Positions 12,490-25,777 are shown, counted from the first letter of the stretch. The stretch: 64,000 nt of DNA from Ampullaceana balthica (GCA_944989445.1 CALYLW010000012.1:2504001-2568000), one strand, 5' to 3'. Notes: generated by a model not told the origin, from the letters alone. Translations and numbers: made by a program.

Positions 12490-12705
12490 TGTTAGCCCTC
12501 ATCTTATCTTATCGATTACGTACGCCCGACGTTCCTTTTATACAGAAGATTATTTCGTCCTACGTTTATTCGTGATTTATTTCTAGTATTGCATTTTATT
12601 AGTATTGGCTTTTAAAATGCTGACAGTGTGTTGTACTTGCTAGTTTGATCTGGCAACCCATAACACGCGCGAATTCCAGATGGTAGGAAGGAAAATCTGT
12701 AGGCA
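12490..12705 (-). mobile_element. SINE/LINE 3'-end-like fragment with (ATAAG)n tail, copy 1
   Basis: It shares cttatcttatc, acgttcctt.tatacagaagattatt.cgtcctac and ggcaacccat..cacgc..gaattcc with 14204-14405; a shorter fragment is at 24892-24945. Read on minus it ends in a GATAAGATAAG tail, as short retroelements do. Right after it, 12712-12765 has a GGCCCGCGGGC-rich piece that looks like a hAT-type fragment. Confidence 0.5.
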
Positions 12706-13169
12706 AGTTGTGTCAAAAGTACGGCCCGCGGGCAAATTCGGCCCGCGGCCTCATCATCAATAATTAATTGACTCGCAGATTTTTTCTTTAACGATAACAT
12801 TTGTATTTATAAGAATAACCGAAATATGAAATATGAGTACATGATTTGATGAACTTAAATTATTGCAAGCATCGATAAAATAATATTATTTAAGTCTCAA
12901 AGTTATGTGCTTTTATGTGTACTTCTGTTTTTCTTTGTTATGTAATCCCAGAGGCAATATTTAGCTGTTACAGTTACAGTGCTGATTTTTTTATTTTATT
13001 TATTCGATTTATAAAGTATATTTTTAAATCATCTTTTGACAGTTACAAATTCCACCATGGCTCTGAATGAATAGGTGGTTTGGGGGGGGGGTTTGGGGAT
13101 ATGGATTGGGTAAAAGAAAAAAAAATTGAGAGATCATTCACGGGTACCTAAATTATTTACTATTATTAT

Positions 13170-13522
13170 TAGGGCTGCGGAAATTAGCGATTAATTTCTC
13201 GATTTATTGTTTAAAATTTTATCGATTAAAATAGTTATAATCTATAAAAATTCGAACAAAATTTAAGAAAAATATTTTGTTTTTCTTCAATTTATTAAAA
13301 AATAATTAATTATTAATAATAATTTATATATTTTTTAACATACAAACTTCTCCAGCGTATTATTATAATTGATTGATTTATGTAGACGTGCATATGTTCA
13401 GTTTAATGATGTCATAAATTTTAATTTTTAGCTTTAATCAAAATTAACGATTAATTCATGAAATAAAATGTTAATTTTTCAAAAGTTAACGATTAAATTT
13501 AAATTAACCGTTACCAGCCCTA
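13170..13522. mobile_element. hAT-type MITE (TAGGGCTG...CAGCCCTA), 353 bp
   Basis: Terminal inverted repeats TAGGGCTG/CAGCCCTA, with ATCGATTAA-type sequence just inside. It is flanked by an exact 8-bp target duplication, ATTATTAT (13162-13169 and 13523-13530), the size typical of the hAT superfamily. It lies in the presumed 5' UTR intron of cysteinyl-tRNA synthetase and has no coding capacity. Related copies are at 25778-26605 and 48412-49337. Confidence 0.88.
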
Positions 13523-13828
13523 ATTATTATATTTGGACAATAACAAAAGTTTGCTCACCTCTGGCTTAGTATAGACTCTGGAATGAGAACACTTGTAAAG
13601 AAGCAAATTGAGTTTAAGAAAAAGAAAGTATCATGCTGAAGGCCAATGGAAACTTACTTAAACATTGTGGCTGCAAGGCATTAATTGAGCTATGAAAACT
13701 TTTATTTTTCCTGTTATTAAATTTTTAACCTGAAGCCCTTCTCTGTCTCTCCCCATTCATTCTTTTAATGAAATCTTTTTAAAATTTAAGTAATAAAAAA
13801 TAACTTTTCAGAGTTAACATCACAGAAA

Positions 13829-16800
13829 ATGAAACGGAGTCAACCAAAATGGGAAGCTCCACCAGGAGATGACAAACCAAAATTGCACCTTTATAACAGT
13901 CTTACTAGAAAGAAGGTAGAATTTAATGGACTTGTTTATTTACATGTTTTCTCCAAATCTAATTTAACTAATCAAGTTTTAAATTGTCTGTTTGAAACTG
14001 GATTATTTTTTAAAGATGAATTTCTTTAAATGTTCATGTACATCTTAAACATCATTTTTTGATTAGGAAACCATTTAATTCAAAGATATTAATACTAGTT
14101 TTAATGTTTTAATATCGTTTTACAAAGATTTAAAATTTATAATATTAGTATTAGAACACAATCTATGAGAAAAAATGAGTACCTAAGTTGTTGGTAAGTC
14201 TTTTCTTATCTTATCTTATCTGTTTACAGACGCTCCTTCTATACAGAAGATTATTGCGTCCTACCCTTATCTATGGTTTGTGTTTAGTCCTGCATTTTTA
14301 TTAGAGATTTAAATGTTGATAAAGTGTTGGTTTTCCTGGTTTCTTCAGGCAACCCATTCCACGCCCGAATTCCGGACGGGAAGAACGAAAATTTGTATGT
14401 GTTTTAATTACTAGTACATGTAATATTCTTTACTAATTTTTTTTTAAAGGAACAATTTGTGCCACAATCAGGAAACAAAGTCACATGGTACAACTGTGGT
14501 CCGACTGTTTATGATGCCTCCCACATGGGCCATGCCAGGTGGGATATAAAGTTTAATCCTCTAAAATCATTGAAAAGTAACTAGGTTGTTCTAGATAAAA
14601 GTTTATTTTTCACTCCTTTTTTTTTATTTGACTGATATAAGTCTTGTGCCCAGGTACTTTTCCCCCATATCAATTAGAAATTATATATTATCAAACTATG
14701 CTCTCTATCCCATACATTGATATCCTCATCCCCAGGACATACATGACATTTGACATTCTGAAAAGAGTTCTTCAAGACTACTTCAGATATGATGTATTCT
14801 ACTGCATGAATATCACTGATGTTGATGATAAGGTGTGTTGATTAAACTAATAGAACAATTCTATGGATCAATTGAATATTATTACAATTTAAATTTATCA
14901 CTTCCCTAGTTTTTCTAAATTATCAATGCAATCCAAGTGTTCACACCATCCAGTTCACCTCTGTGCTAAACTGTGTTGACTGACTCTCATCAATGGTATA
15001 ACAGACTTCACAGAGACGTGGAAGGAATAACGGCTAAGTCATTTAACCCATCTAGAACATCCAGGTCCCTGATGGGGTCTTAAATCATGTTTACCTATGG
15101 TAGTTTGTAATGAAATATCCTGTGACAATATACAGTGCATTGTTTATGTCTGAAGTATATTAAAAATTCTTACAATAATTTTCAATAATTTAAAACAGTT
15201 GTGAAATAAAAAGAAAATAAGGACACACAAAAATTTCTTTGTTAAAACCAGATCATCGTCAGAGCTCGCCAGAACTACTTAATGCAGAAGTACATTGAGA
15301 GCAGCCCCAGACCTGAAGTGTGGAAAGCAGACGTAAAAGCTGCACTTGAGGTAATCATTCACCAGTTTTAAAAATTATTTCTTTAGGTTGTGGTTATTGT
15401 TTTATAATTTATTGATTTTTAATTGAAAGCTTCATATCAGTTAAAATGCTCTCAAATTAAAAAAAAATTATGAAAGCCCTTTAAATCAGAACGCAATATG
15501 CTAGAGCTCTCATGTAAATGTAAAATAAAGAATACTTTTTTTTATTTTGTGTGTGTGTGTGTGTGTGTGAAAACACCATTTTTCTAAAAATTGTTTCATT
15601 AAGTTTATTCCCCAAATTGCTCAGTGATTGACTGTCATCTTTCAACATTGATTTTAATCCCATCTTTAGTACTGGACTTCTTTAATGACCGTTTATTGAT
15701 TTACTTTTAAAACTTAAAAATGTTATACTTATATCGTTGATTATGCTTTTATATCATTTACATGGTTTTATGAATATCTTTAGGCACTGAACGCAAAGAT
15801 TAACAGGGAAACAGACACTGACAAAATAAAGATGTTGAAACAAACACATGAAAGAGTTAAAGACCTTCTTGTCAAGGCAGATGCTGGACAAAATGTGAAT
15901 ATAATGATTTATTTATTTATAGTCTTATGTCCACATACATTTTATAACAACAGGTTCCCCTATTATAAACCAAATTCATTTCATATGACTAGGTCACACA
16001 TATAAAGAAGATATTTATCTATCTAAAGACATATCTATCTGTCTGTCTATATTATATATATATTTATATACCAGTACATGTATATATATTATATATATAT
16101 AATACATGTATAAATTTAATTAAGGAAATCTTTATTAAAAATGTTACTTTGGAAGTACCAATACATGTAGTTAACATGGTTATTTTAATTTTCAAAAAAT
16201 TGTTAAAAAATTTTTTGGTGGAGTTGTGTAGTGGGGGGGAGCATAATAAAAATATAAAAACTGGCTAGATATTCAAAATTTTCTGTGTAAACATTTATTT
16301 CAAAATATTTTTGGCAGCATTCAAGAAAAATGGCAATGTAGGTGCATTCTTAAAACATTACAACCATCAAACTCATATGATGAAAGTTTTATTATTTTAC
16401 AACTGTTAGGTGAGTCTTGAGGAGTTCAAAGACATTTTATCATCATGGCTTGACAAGCAGAGAGGTTCAACCGTGACAGATAACAAAATTTTTGCTGATC
16501 TTCCAACTTACTGGGAAGAAGATTACCACAAGGACATGGAAGTCCTAAATGTGAGATTTTGTCCTGGATGTTTGCAAGCTACTTGTCAATACATATCATA
16601 GCTTCTTAATGTGGAATGCGTCTGTGCTATTTTTGTGCAATAAAAAACATTTTCAAGGCAATTCTAAAAAAAGTAAACATTAATTTTAAAAGCACCCCAA
16701 GAAATTGAAAAGGGAACACGATTTTTAAAAAATCTGATGACACAGTGGAAACATCAACAAAATGAAAAATATAAAATTTATAAATCTAAACCTGTCATTT

Positions 16801-19800
16801 TTGTCTTTGATTTGCAAATGATGAATCTTCAATTAGGTTCTTCCACCAGATGTTTTGACTCGTGTAAGCGAATACATCCCTGAAATTGTAAAATACAGTG
16901 AGAAACTGATTGCCAATGGCTATGCGTAAGTTTTAAAAAATATTGTAATGTTTTTCATTTAAGTGGAAGCTTTATGTCAAATTTACAATGCATTTTAACT
17001 AAATTTTTCAAACTTTATTTAGCAGTAACACAAATTTTAACTTTAAACGAACAAATTGTGTTTTGTGAAAAGAAACAGCATAAAATATATACATAAAATA
17101 TATACATTTTATCTTTTAAAATAAAAAAAATTAAATGATTTTTGTACAATTACATTGTTTAGGTACTCATCCAGAGGTTCTGTGTATTTTGACACCAAAG
17201 TTTTTAATGCTAAACCTAACCACTTCTATGCTAAAATGGTACCTGAAGCTTTTGGTGACCAGAAGGCTCTGGCAGAAGGAGAAGGTAGCTACTTTTCATG
17301 AGCATTTCTTTATATGGAATTACATTTTCCAAATTTTCCTATGTTGTGCTGGGGAAATAATTTATTCAAAAAGTAATTTTTAATTCATTTATTGATTTAA
17401 AATAATTGTCTTCTCATGGTTAACTTAAGTCTTTCATTTTAATTTATCATTGACTTGCAAAAATGAAAACAGGTGAGCTGAGTGTAGCAGAGGACCAGCT
17501 AACTGAAAAAAAACACCCCACAGATTTTGCTGTGTGGAAGGCTTCCAAGCCAGGAGAACCTGCATGGGACTCACCTTGGGGAAAGGTATGATATGGGACT
17601 CACCTTGGGACAATGTATGATATGGGACTCACCTTGGGGCAAGGTATGATATGGGACTCACCTTGGGGCAATGTATGATATGGGACTCACCTTGGGGCAA
17701 GGTATGATATGGGACTCCCATTGGGGCAAGGTATGATATGGGACTCACCTTGGGGCAATGTATGATATGGGACTCACCTTGGGGCAATGTATGATATGGG
17801 ACTCACCTTGGGGCAAGGTATGATATGGGACTCACCTTGGGGCAAGGTATGATATGGTACTCACCTTGGGGAAAGGTATGATATGGGACTAACCTTGGGG
17901 CAATGTATGATATGGGACTCACCTTGGGGCAAGGTATGATATGGGACTCACCTTGGTGCAAGGTATGATATGGGACTCCCATTGGGACAAGGTATGATAT
18001 GGGACTCCCATTGGAGCAAGGTATGATATGGGACTCCCATTAGGGCAAGGTATGATATGGGACTCACCTTGGGGCAAGGTATGATATGGGACTCCCATTG
18101 GGGAAAGGTATGATGCCCATCCTTACTTCATCACCTAACAGTACATTTGGTGCAAGCTCTTTGTCAATTTTGTATACTGTATTATTAATTCATTAATAAA
18201 TTTTAAAAAACGTAAAAAAAAACAAAGTTTTTAACTATAAATCCTTTATGTACGAGACATAACTAAAAGAATGTTCATTATAATACGCAGCGCAAGACAA
18301 TCCAAAAATAAAAAATTGTAGTTATGTGTCGTAAAACATGTTTAATATAATGCGCACCAATCAGGAATATGTTTATAAAAAGTATTGTCAATAAAATACG
18401 CACCTTATTGCACGAGAGGAAAGGTTGTTCAATATAATACGCACCACGACACTATAGCAAAAAAAATTAACATGTTACATAGAGATAAATAAAGATAATC
18501 TAAAAATTCATTAATTAAATAACATTACATTCGATTTATCTGAAATTTTGATACATCATTTTTATCATCGGCAAAACTCTACCTGCAAAATTTCAGCTTG
18601 CTAGCTTACGAGGAAGTGGGTTAAAAATTGATCCAAAGTTTTTTCTGCACCGCCCGCCTCGAGCAAGCAAGCAGACACCAGTAGTTAAAATAAAGGATTT
18701 AAAAAAGACCATTAAATTAATATTTAAAAAGAAATAACTTTTTACAGATGTTTGTAATACTGTATTCCAAATGGTTTTATACACAGTAAAAAGGTAGTGT
18801 AACAAACAAGTTTGAAGTGTTCAATTTTTATTTATAAAGGACCCAATAATAACTTTATTGATGATTTAAAAAATATCCATTATTGATTCATTGAAAAAGG
18901 GTCGTCCAGGATGGCATATTGAATGCTCAGTAATGGCCAGTGACATATTTGGAGAGTCCATGGACATCCACTCTGGTGGAGTTGACTTGAAGTTTCCACA
19001 TCATGACAATGAGCTCGCTCAAGCTGAAGTAAGACATGACAATAATATGTTAAATGATAAGTTAGGATCAAAGTAAGTTATTTTTTCCTTTTGAATGATA
19101 TTTCTTTTAGTTACCCAATGTTATTTACAATTAACTGTTATTGGAATTTACATATATCTTAAATAAAATTGAAAAATTAACTCAGCAGCTTAATAATAAA
19201 TTTAAAAAATATTGCAATGTCTCTCTGAAGGCGTTTTATGAAAATGACCATTGGGTTCGATACTTTGTCCACTTCGGGCATTTAACCGTCGATGGCTGCA
19301 AGATGTCCAAATCCTTGAAAAACTTCATCACTATTAAAGAAGCCCTAAAAAAGAACTCTGCTAGACAGTTGAGGCTCATGTTTCTGCTTCATTCTTGGAA
19401 GGAAACATTGGACTACAGCGAGAGAACAATGGAGATAGCACTGGAGTATGAAAGGACACTCAATGTAAATGCCTTGTTGTGTTTTAGAATTTTGTGTTCA
19501 TTTTCTTTCTTATTGTGTTCCATTAAGTATGATTAAGTAGGCTTTGGTATACTAATTCAAATTCTACACTGTTTCCAGTATAAAATAAACTTACTGCTCA
19601 TTATTGTTTTTAAATAATCAAACAAATTAAATTAAATGGTGTGTCTGCATATGAGAGAGATGGTTTCAGCTGAGAGTCGACAGAGGTGTAACAGTAGCAG
19701 GCACATGGTATTGCTTCTAATTATAAACTATGAACTAAAATAAAATTGGCTTAAACTTAAACCAAACACATAAAAAACTTGCAGAAAATGAACTAAGAAT

Positions 19801-22800
19801 TGAACTGCGACAAACAAGTAAAAGCTGCATGGATTAATTTTTTTAAAGTTTTTTTTTAGTTCTCTTTTTTTGACAGCCACTACATGATTAGAGGGCATTT
19901 ATTCTAAGAAATCTGTGATTGATTGTCATATTAGGGGTGTTTAGCTTACAGGCTTGTCATGGAGGTAGCACATTGACATATTTATGAGAGCATTGGGTCA
20001 TTAATATACATTGAATAATCTTCTGCTTAGAAGGAGCATCTGTAATGCATGAGATAAGAACCCTTTATTTTCCTAATCCTAAAATCCCCACAAAGACATG
20101 TCTAACAATCCATATGGAAGCACTTGCAATAGTAAAATTTTACCTTAGGTAATAAGACGGGTAAAGGTAATCAAACTTATAAATGATAATCCAATAGTTT
20201 AGCCCTGTATTTATTGCATTATGCCTCTAATTACATACACAAAACATGTCTGAATCGTGATTTTAACTTATCTGTTTTCATAATTGTTTGCTTTCAACTT
20301 GCCCAGGAGTTTTTCCTGAATGTTAAAGACAGTGTGAGGCTGATTCCATCTTCTGGAGTTGGTGCTTACACTAAGTGGGGAGAAGAAGAAGTCAAACTGA
20401 ATGAAAAATTACAAGAGACAAAAAAGGAAGTCCATGTTGCTCTTTGTGGTAAATAAATCACTAACTTTTTGAATATTTATTTAATAATCAATGCAATAAA
20501 ACATTTTTATCACCTTTAAGTTTTCACATTTGGATCTATCTAAAGAATTAAATTTAAATAATGAATTGTAGCTAAACAAAATTACAAGTTTCCTTATTAA
20601 TTATTTTTTGTTAAGCATCTCTTTTTTAAAAATTTGTTGACCCTCAATAACTTATAAGTGTATATCAACCCAATCTATCTGAATATAACGGTATATCAAC
20701 CCAATCAATCTGAATATATATTATATATTTACGCTCAATTATCACTGACGCCTAACGCTAAGGGAAATCACACTGCTTTTTTAAAATTTTGCGTTGTAAG
20801 CAGTGCTGATTGACTCAAATAGTTATTTTTTGGTGCAGTAATTTGGTGCGCTGCTTTCTAAAATTAGTTTAAAAATCCTGTGGTGATTAGCACTGTAAAA
20901 ATTATTATATAAATGCTTTGTTTAATTTTCAGGAATATTTCGTGTTTATCATACAAGGATAAGTTACTTGGGCTTTTGACCCCCCCAAAAAAGTGGGCGC
21001 CATAGGCGCCCTACAACCTCAATTTAAAATTACTTTGTGTACATCTAAGGTAGTTTAATATTACGTAGCTATCATACAAGGACAAGTTTGTTGGGCTTTT
21101 GAAAAAAGTGGGCGCCGTAGGCGCCCTAAATAAAAAGGGCGCCGCAGTAAAACCTATATTATATACATACTTTGTTAACATTTTAGGAATATTTCGTATT
21201 TATCATACAAGGATAAGTTACTTGGGCTTTTAACATAAAAAATAAAATTTAAAAAAAAACTATTATAAAATACTTTGTGTACATTTAAGAAATTTTAATA
21301 TTACGTATTTATCATACAAGGACAAGTTAGTTGGGCTTTTGAAAAAGGTGGGCGCCTACGGCGCCCATGAAAAAAGGGGGCGCCGCCACGGTGCCGCAGC
21401 ACAAACTAGTAACTGTATATCAACCCAATAAATCTGAATATTAAGTTTTTAAAGACACATTTAACTTTGGTTCTATGTTTGTAATGCTTAACTGAGCATT
21501 TAGAATTTTATAAACCATATGAAAATAATGAACACTTCTCTAGATAACATCGACACTAGAAGTGTTATGGAGCATCTGCGAGAACTCATGTCTGCTGGAA
21601 ACACATACATGTCAGCTGCACGTACAAGCCAGAGACAAGTTAACAGAAGACTACTGTGGAGTGCTGCTGCATACATTACAGATATATTGAAGGTAAATTT
21701 GCCATATGATTATTTCTTCTTTTTGCATAAATAGTTAGGAATAAAGCTTTTATGTCAAGGTTTTCAGTTATAATTATTTAGTTACTTCACACTACATTAT
21801 TTTGTACTTGTGAAAGACAATTCATGTGTTTAGCTTGGTTGTATTTTTGTGTTTCCTTGTAGATATTTGGTGCTATTCCCAAAGATCAAGCCATTGGATT
21901 CCCACTGGAAGACACGCAGGGAGCCAATGTAAATATCTTTTTAAAAGAATAAAATAACATTCATGTTATTCATTGACTCTTATTTACATCAGGGAAGTTA
22001 TTTAATTATTTAAATAGTAATGGCAAACAGTTGAGGGCAGGATCATTGAGAAATACTTGGGAGATAAAAGGCAAGGATAACAGGATGTTAATGAGATATT
22101 GGTGATACAGGAAGAGGAGTACAAACAGTTGAAACATGTAAATGTAACTAAAGGTTTTTAAGGATATCCCACTTATTTTCTTGAATAGTTTCTAAGAATT
22201 ATTGCAAGACCTATTGGAACAATGGTAATATAAATTTTATTTTAGTATGAAGAAACAGTGATGCCATTTCTCTCAGCATTTGCTGACTTCAGGAGGAAAA
22301 TCAGATCACATGCCAAGGCAACAAAACGTAAGTGTTTCTGAAATCTGTTTCAGTTTTAATTGTTTGACAGTAACTTCTTATCTAAAGAGTCGTAATTAGG
22401 TCCACATATTAGTCAAGGGTATATTATGACACTTTGGAATTTGGTGGATCTTCAATCTTTCCACTCCAAATGTCATAATATGAGACACTGATAATTTGGA
22501 AAAACACCTTGATTATGCAACAAATTTTAAAGTATGAAATGTTCCACAATATAAATTGCTTTAACTTATTTCAACTTTTTAATTAAGATAAAGGCAAAAT
22601 TGACAATGCTTAGTTTAAACATGTTGAGACCAAACATGAAATGGGGAAACAATGTTCAACTCAATTTCATATTAAAAATATTAATTTAAACTTTTGTTAG
22701 AAAATAATCCAGCTTTGAGATTTTTATTTTTTCATTAGAGAGATTACTGAATAAAGCAATGAGGTTATACTTTTTGTCTGTCTGATTTAAGAACTGTAAA

Positions 22801-22972
22801 TCTTAAAGATACTCCTGCGATGTTCATGGTGTTTCACTTTATAATTATAGAGACAGACATCCTTGAGGAATGTGACAAAGTCAGAGATGTTGTGTTACCA
22901 GATCTTGGTGTAAGACTAGAAGATCATGAGGGGTCTCCCACTGTTATAAAACTTGTTGGAAAAAGACACTAA
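13829..22972 (+). CDS. CARS1: Cytosolic cysteinyl-tRNA synthetase, 16 coding exons, 623 residues
   Basis: Charges tRNA-Cys with cysteine (class I synthetase). Coding exons: 13829-13915, 14450-14538, 14736-14832, 15252-15350, 15784-15894, 16410-16550, 16837-16925, 17163-17284, 17473-17585, 18900-19028, 19231-19464, 20307-20448, 21544-21692, 21863-21928, 22246-22327, 22851-22972. All junctions keep frame with GT..AG ends. Key elements: [16 protein letters not shown] with the HIGH-type HMGH and first zinc Cys, [13 protein letters not shown] and PHHDNE (remaining zinc ligands), and [10 protein letters not shown] (KMSKS loop). The start ATG lies 17 nt after an acceptor and gives [20 protein letters not shown]. 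The long insertion in the catalytic domain is of eukaryotic cytosolic type; there is no mitochondrial leader. Odd points: the product stops at LVGKRH, so the Lys/Glu-rich C-terminal tail of about 100 residues known in vertebrate CARS1 is absent; and a donor-copy minisatellite begins at 17586. AATAAA is at 23115, about 143 nt past the stop. Confidence 0.95.
14204..14405 (-). mobile_element. SINE/LINE 3'-end-like fragment with (ATAAG)n tail, copy 2
   Basis: In the first coding intron of cysteinyl-tRNA synthetase. It opens with cttatcttatcttatc, then gacgctccttctatacag and agattattgcgtcctac, and ends with gaattccggacgggaag. It matches 12490-12705. Confidence 0.55.
15549..15569 (+). repeat. (GT)n microsatellite
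   Basis: Short dinucleotide run in a cysteinyl-tRNA synthetase intron. Confidence 0.9.
17586..18107 (+). repeat. 29-bp minisatellite made of exon end plus splice donor, 18 copies
   Basis: Eighteen tandem 29-bp units start at the first intron base after exon 17473-17585. Each unit opens gtatgatatgggactcacct and ends ttgggg(c/a)aag or ..caat. The last 21-22 bases repeat the final coding bases of the exon (atgggactcaccttggggaaag), and the first bases repeat the intron start gtatga. Units differ by a few substitutions (ccttgg/ccattgg, aag/aat). A last gtatgatg at 18108 ends the array. Confidence 0.95.
18212..18712. mobile_element. MITE-like interspersed repeat, family A copy 1
   Basis: Subterminal inverted pair ataaatcctttat / ataaaggattta encloses several copies of a GYGCGTATTATATTGAAC-like motif (here in reverse, e.g. 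tataatacgcacc) and a conserved block with tcaaaatttcaga and gagctgaaattttgcag. Four related copies lie at 35131, 35646, 41403 and 61303. It sits in the same intron as the donor minisatellite, about 190 bp before the next exon. No ORF; superfamily unknown. Confidence 0.7.
20662..21445. repeat. GGGCGCC-palindrome interspersed repeat with internal ~254-bp tandem duplication
   Basis: In a cysteinyl-tRNA synthetase intron. The block aggaatatttcgt.tttatcatac recurs at 20931 and 21185. Each half contains two forms of atcatacaaggacaagtt.gttgggctttt followed by perfect palindromes such as GGGCGCCATAGGCGCCC (20995-21011). Left, and again at the right edge, is a tatatcaacccaatc.atctg motif (near 20662, 20695 and 21417). 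A related copy is at 30555-30900. Confidence 0.6.
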
Positions 22973-25777
22973 GAAAGAGAATAACAAAGATGTGTTCTTT
23001 GTGTTAGTTCATTTGTAGATATTGTTTATGATTCCTTGAATTCAAATGTAGACATATGACAGAATCTCATTCTTTAAAGTTGGAAGTAAAAAGCCACTTG
23101 ATTACTTAAAGTTTAATAAAAGTTACACAAATGACACATGGTTCACAGAAAATTTCAATTTCTTACATAAAGTCTGCATTATACATGAAGAATGCAGATA
23201 ATTTTTAAAATCTTATTTCACATGCTAAATACAAAACCTTCTATTCTTAATTTAACATACTAATAAAATGTTGAAAGTAAATCTTTCCTTTCTAAAATGT
23301 TTGTTAAAACTGAAAAGAGAGAAGCCCTATTTAATATCACTGACCTTTTTGAACTTTTGATAATGTAACACTAAAATAACCTTGACATTTATTAGATAAT
23401 TTGCAGTTCCTGACCCCAGACAATAATTTTTTAACTGAATTAGCAACGATAGTGAACTTGTTTTTAAAGGATTGTTTTGTACAATATTTTTTCGTTTTTC
23501 TCTCTTTATTGTACAATTTTCTTTTTATATATGGCCATTTTAAGTGGCTTGATGCTGAGTAATATTTTTCAAATGATCTTTTATGATAGTGTTATAATTA
23601 TTAATCTGGCTATCTTGGAAAATACTCTATACTCTATAGTCTATACTCTATAGTCTATATATAGTCTATACTCTATAGTCTATACTCTATATATACTCTA
23701 TACTCCATACTCTATAGTCTATACTCTATACTCTTTACTCTATAGTCTATACTCTATTTTTTTCCTAAAAATATGATAAACTATTTATGGCCCATGAGTT
23801 CTAAAATCAAATTTAGAATCTTTTTGCTATAAATTTAGTCCCTCTTTAATCGTGTCAGTAACATTTACCCAACTGATTCTTTTCAGTTACAATGATTGAA
23901 ATAATTTCAAATCTATTTTTGTTCTCTTTTGGCTTAATTTTAAGTTGTTTTTTTTTCCAACCATTTCTCTCAAGGGGCAAAGTTGCTTGTTTCATATCAT
24001 AAAACAATGATTTTATTTAATCTTATCTTTGGAGGTAGTGTCAAACTTTCATGTTCAAGTAAATGCAAATTTTAGCCTCATCACCTTCAGTTCAAACAAG
24101 TGTCAGAGCCTACTTGCCAGTTTTAAGTTTTAGCCTCTTGCCAAGTAGATCCCGAATGTTATAATGTAACTTGTGCTAACCTCATAACTGAACATTCCTG
24201 AGTTCAGGAATTTATTATTATTCATCTGTAGTACACAGTACTGATAATTATAAACTCTTGATTATATTATTGTATATGATTTTTTAAAGTATGTTACACT
24301 GGTAAACAGAAGTACCAGTGTACTTACTTACTATTACAGTGTTATAACTATTTCGTTTGAATTTAAAATCGGTAACGTAACAAAAAAAATGTCTGTATAT
24401 CTTAGTAAGATGCATGTTTTGATGAGTATTTTAATTAAAATAAAATAATATGTAAATAAAATACAATTTAAGTTAACTAATTCGAGTTTTTTTTCAAACT
24501 TGTTTGGGAATGGGATTGGTAATACTTTAAATTTATTCACAACTGAGTCAGTAAAATATATACATTTCAGTAATTTGAGTACATGTAATATAGTAAAAAA
24601 TCATAACTTTCATATCAAGTATCAAGCAACATTTACAATTTTCGGATTCAATTTCTTTTAACTTAAACAGTGCTGTACTACCTTTATGCTCTACCAATCA
24701 AACTTATCCTAAATAGCCCGCCACAGCTAATTGAAGGCATTAGACTAATGATAGAAACCATGCCTTAAATAAAGAAAGATTATTGAAGAACAGCAAATAA
24801 TTACATATTTCAGTGCAAAACACAACTTTGCCATAGAATGGACAATACTAGTCCAAATACATGTATAGGCATTTTTTAAAAAAAACATTACTGACGCTCC
24901 TTCTCTACAGAAGATTATTGCACACTACGTTATTTTTATTAGAATGCCAAGACCATGCTGGGCTGTCTGGCAGGTGAAGCAGCGAGAGGATTGTGTGGCA
25001 CAACTGATGCATATTTTTGCAAAGTACGATGCCACGGGTCATTGAAAGCGGGTCAATTCAAAAACGTATAAGTAATCTCAAATTGAAGATTAGATCTTTG
25101 GAATTTTAGGAGACAAAATTCGCCTTAAATTATCTTGCCGGATACAGAAACCTAAATTATATTTGATAGCACTCAATATATTTTTATATGATCAAACGGT
25201 ATACAGACAAAGCGACAAAAGACAAGACAATGCCTTAGATACAATAAAGTATGGTCAAATTTTTAAAGATATTTTACATGCTTTATTGTTGAAAAACATA
25301 CACTTTATGAAACAGGAGTTCAATAAATCACAAAGTCAAATTTTGTTTTTTAATTTTTAAATTGATCAAACAATTATTAACCTTATCTGTTTACATGCAG
25401 TTTCAAGTGAAACGAACTATGTAACTTTATTTTGTATTTTCATTTTCCATGATCAAAAACCGTGGGGAAGTTCTAATTGCTGGTACGCACAAATTATAAA
25501 ATAGACTTCAGGATGTGCGATTTTAAGGTTATTTTAATTGCTATTGTAAACTGACAGAGGGAGACAAAAACTTTAAAATGCGAAAAAACGCATAAAATTT
25601 ACAAGTCGCAATGGAATCTTGCTCTTTTCTATGTTCTTTGGTCTTCTGGAAGCCTTTATTTCACGAGGTCAATGATGCTCATCATTATTACGGACTTAAA
25701 TTAAATAAAAAATAAAATAAAAGTCAATGGAATCCTTTTATTTTCTGCTTTTTATAATTATTTCTATTTATTTATTT
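22973..25777. other. Intergenic region downstream of cysteinyl-tRNA synthetase
   Basis: 3' UTR to about 23135 (AATAAA at 23115-23120), then AT-rich DNA with no gene seen. It includes the microsatellite at 23632-23757 and a short fragment (24892-24945, gacgctccttctctacag) of the (ATAAG)-tail repeat. Confidence 0.5.
23632..23757 (+). repeat. TACTCTA/TAGTCTA simple repeat
   Basis: Imperfect tandem heptamers actctat and agtctat in mixed order, about 125 bp. Confidence 0.9.

Noticed and set aside
16735..16755. Hammerhead-ribozyme-like core (ctgatga ... gtggaaac)
   Set aside because: Stem II would be three pairs with a one-base loop, and I see no stems I and III around it. Chance match.
17586..18107. 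CRISPR-like array
   Set aside because: Units are contiguous with no unique spacers, and the source is the adjacent exon of an animal gene.
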